Shown in pieces: positions 42,701 to 44,195 of a DNA stretch of 44,195 bases; the stretch's first letter is position 1, and every line of letters begins with the position of its first letter. The notes beneath the pieces were generated by a model. It was not told where the DNA came from. It was given only the letters and a program-made list of their open reading frames with translations, and did not search any database. The stretch is taken from contig JANYIG010000069.1 in assembly GCA_025358765.1 (NCBI GenBank), positions 1-44,195 of the forward strand. Reading direction: 5' to 3'. Origin of the DNA: Candidatus Kapaibacterium sp. Its GTDB lineage: Bacteria; Bacteroidota; Ignavibacteria; Kapaibacteriales; UBA4661. The position numbers and the translations under genes are program-made.

Positions 42701-44195
42701 AATTGCTCACGATGACGAATTATGTCACCATCTACGAACGTACAACAAAAGCGCTTCCCGTGAAGGCTGCAACGTTGTTCGTGCCGCTTAAAACCACGTG
42801 CGAACCGGGTGAGACCGCCTCGTTTTTGTGGGGAACGAGCTTTGTGGGTGTACGGTTGCTGTACCAGATTGAACACAAAGGTAGCATTATCAAGCAAGAA
42901 TGGCTAGCGCTCAATGCTGATACTTTTAAGGCTGAACAGCGCCGCTTCGAGATTCCTATTGTAGAAGACTATCGCGGCAATATCGCTGTTCATTTGCTGC
43001 TCATCCACGATTATCGCGCATACCAGCAAACCGTGACCATTGCTGTTCCGTGGACGAATAAAGACTTGACGGTTGAGACCTCAACCTTCCGCGACAAGAT
43101 GCAGCCGGGTTCGCAAGAAGAATGGCGTTTGACCATCAAGGGCAAACAGTCAGAGAAGGTTGCGGCGGAAATGCTGGCTTCGATGTACGACGCATCGCTG
43201 GATGCCTTGTACCCACACGCTTGGCAGGGTTTTGCGTGGGCGACGAACTATGCACATTTGAACATGAGAGAGCATACTTTCGGCGTAGCAAGTTCACAAC
43301 AACGCGGACGAGATTGGTACACGATTTCTGGCGGCTCGGCGCAAGGTTACGACCGCTTTAATACCGACATTCTTGAGCGAGCGCTTGGCGGCGGGTATGG
43401 GCGCGGTGGCGGGCGGATGTATAAAAAAGACGGGCTTCGCATGGCGGCTCCGACGGGGGTGGCGCGAGCAAAAAATGGCGGCATCAGCAATAATGATGAA
43501 GCGGCAGACGCAATGGCGATGACGGTGCAATCTGCACCACCACCCGCTCCACCTGGGCAAGCAGCAGAAGCCCGTAAACAAGAATTTTTGCCCCAAACTG
43601 CTGGTTATACTACCCAAGATCAAAACACCCCAAATCAAACACCCGACTTAGCTTCGGTCAAAGCACGAACGAATCTGAATGAAACCGCATTTTTCTTTCC
43701 GCAACTCCGCACGGATTCAAGTGGTGCGGTGATTCTGAAATTCACGATGCCTGAAGCTCTTACCAAATGGCGCTTACAGACGTTTGCCCATACGCCGGAT
43801 ATGAAGACGGGTTCATTCGAACGCACCGTGGTCACACAAAAAGAACTCATGCTGCTTCCGAATATGCCACGTTTTTTGCGTGAGGGCGATACGATTACGC
43901 TGCCCGTAAAAATCACAAACCTGAGCGATAAAACCTTACAGGGCGCAGCACAACTGACGCTTTTGGATGCTATCTCGATGAAGCCGCTCGATGCCGCCTT
44001 CAAGCTCGTCAATGCCCAGCAAAACTTCAGCGTTGAGGCGGGTCGCAGCACCGTTGTGGCATGGCGCGTGGTTGTACCCGATGGCGCAACAACGAGCGTA
44101 CAAGCGGTTGTCTATCGCATTGTCGCAAAAGCCGGTGCATTCTCGGACGGTGAAGAAGCTCCATTACCTGTGCTTCCCAACCGAATGCTCGTCAC
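39742..44195 (+). CDS. Alpha-2-macroglobulin-like protein, C-terminus beyond the window
   Basis: The frame is open from the ATG at 39742 to the end, 1484 codons so far. The signal peptide is MSIFRHLTLAALGVVAFTLCANA. About 350 helical residues follow, typical of Bacteroidota members, with KSALELVDKLLEQTKKE. The MG-type beta domains have MLFTDRSIYRPGQTIYFKGIVVHRDD (about 625-655) and later NETAFFFPQLRTDSSGAVILKFTMPEALTKWRLQTFAH (about 1313-1350), the A2M signature block. A Gly- and Pro-rich insert (GGGYGRGGGRM, PPPAPPGQAAE) lies at about 1214-1280. These proteins trap or inhibit proteases near the envelope. Any thioester CxEQ motif lies past the window end. Confidence 0.9.
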   Translation, partial: MSIFRHLTLAALGVVAFTLCANAAPPVPSLPHYFSGGNTMKLSKSDSAYAKEWKKVEKALNDGLPKSALELVDKLLEQTKKEKNHVHYAKALMYKASLRAETTENGELLVVHELQKAISATEQPLKALLQSALAELYHEYYQRNRWKYGNRTATNDIKGDDFRTWDVRGLLDTVRALYLASVTDAKRLKALPIRDFEDILVIEKNSEKLRPTLFDLLAHRALAFLSNNANELPKPTQEFEIQDLSALQPARDFVVKQFAAPDSNDPRFLTIKLYQELCALHLNAQSPEALIDIDLQRLKYARSVTFNDDKEAAYKQALERLAEQFASNPASHQVRYELAELSFQHGDYTQAKALCDAVLSETTGISESKSNGAQNCRSLRDRILAKELTVSTERTTLPSAPFLMSVGFRNMNKIYFRIISLERENLTDRVGNINRYFDDKEFQKLLKQKPLHEWVVELPIAMDSAGKPPANDFKSHRVELKAPALGIGRYLVLASEREDFSLTNNAVTSTEITATRLSLVHQDAGNGSSTFFVTSAITGEPFKDVAARLYTYTYDNRTSAYRFTLVSTQKTDVNGKVEISAPEFQRGFQQGSLYIELQTNNDSLFSGNAFYSSHNQPVQPYTTTMLFTDRSIYRPGQTIYFKGIVVHRDDSKPDYKTLAGVPTTVELYDANYQKVQDLKLQTNEYGSFQGAFIAPKTLNGQVTLRNEHGSVMVRVEEYKRPKFSAAFDPAQGSFRLGELVAAKGSAKGYAGSVIDGATVQYRVVRRTRYPYWRGWWQPTPPSGEKEIAHGSTTTNAEGAWTLQFPALPDKSVARKELPVFSYTVYADVTDINGETHSAETSVSVGYTALTLSVTAPDVLEKSEKLSVAVQSRNLNGLPLATSGTLTIERLKQPERLTANVVRKRVFAEPDRFVMSEREFTSAFPLDVYANEDRYQTWQAERTIVTMPFTTGTNGNFMIPDKSVRDLQSGLQTGMYRVTAQVTDVSGELLTMTNYVTIYERTTKALPVKAATLFVPLKTTCEPGETASFLWGTSFVGVRLLYQIEHKGSIIKQEWLALNADTFKAEQRRFEIPIVEDYRGNIAVHLLLIHDYRAYQQTVTIAVPWTNKDLTVETSTFRDKMQPGSQEEWRLTIKGKQSEKVAAEMLASMYDASLDALYPHAWQGFAWATNYAHLNMREHTFGVASSQQRGRDWYTISGGSAQGYDRFNTDILERALGGGYGRGGGRMYKKDGLRMAAPTGVARAKNGGISNNDEAADAMAMTVQSAPPPAPPGQAAEARKQEFLPQTAGYTTQDQNTPNQTPDLASVKARTNLNETAFFFPQLRTDSSGAVILKFTMPEALTKWRLQTFAHTPDMKTGSFERTVVTQKELMLLPNMPRFLREGDTITLPVKITNLSDKTLQGAAQLTLLDAISMKPLDAAFKLVNAQQNFSVEAGRSTVVAWRVVVPDGATTSVQAVVYRIVAKAGAFSDGEEAPLPVLPNRMLV

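Overview
The window looks like a chromosomal segment of a Gram-negative, heterotrophic bacterium of the Bacteroidota/Chlorobiota side of the FCB group. An Ignavibacteria- or Kapabacteria-like lineage is a guess; the sequence alone does not fix it. Supporting signs are a CarboxypepD_reg plus plug TonB-dependent receptor, a CBM9/DUF5916 outer-membrane protein, a YfhO-type membrane protein, a FadL barrel paired with an SGNH lipoprotein, a very large alpha-2-macroglobulin and few Shine-Dalgarno sites. No rRNA or tRNA gene, CRISPR array, prophage or intact transposase was seen.

Layout. (1) 1-5484, plus strand: a compact uronate operon with the end of a PL17-like alginate lyase, kdgF, an ExuT-like MFS transporter, kduD, an IolB/KduI-type isomerase, eda and kdgK. 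Together these take unsaturated uronates released by the lyase through KDG and KDPG to pyruvate and glyceraldehyde-3-phosphate. (2) 5498-10219: D-lactate dehydrogenase, an RsmB/NOP-type RNA methyltransferase, an uncharacterised ORF, a histidine-kinase remnant and a parE toxin gene cut by one stop codon beside its antitoxin. (3) 10419-17387: a two-lipoyl E2 acyltransferase, a hicBA toxin-antitoxin pair, a class C beta-lactamase-like hydrolase overlapping thrB, then thrC. A four-helix-bundle (S23/IVP) gene lies between thrB and thrC. (4) 17489-24137: TonB-dependent receptor, exported superoxide dismutase, DUF5916 protein and an orphan PhnE-type permease. (5) 24165-28828, minus strand: YfhO-like protein and PBP1A. 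(6) 29375-32258: FadL-like porin and SGNH lipoprotein, closed by a strong terminator. (7) 32391-38430, minus strand: dnaE and an OmpA-domain protein. (8) 38597 to the end: murI, a MITE-like element and an alpha-2-macroglobulin that runs off the window.

The most striking non-gene signal is a set of heptanucleotide (7-bp period) tandem repeats of several sequence types at gene borders. One type (TCATTGG/CCAATGA) flanks the four-helix-bundle gene as inverted arrays. It reappears as an in-frame hairpin insert inside dnaE, and it supplies start or stop codons to murI, thrC and the four-helix-bundle gene. This fits a mobile or amplifying repeat system with a gene-carrying form and a gene-less form, which is an inference. 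Further accessory marks are a 189-bp TA-flanked MITE-like element with 18-bp perfect inverted ends, a 124-bp inverted-repeat element upstream of the fadL-like gene, and three 12-bp near-palindromic repeats in the same gap.
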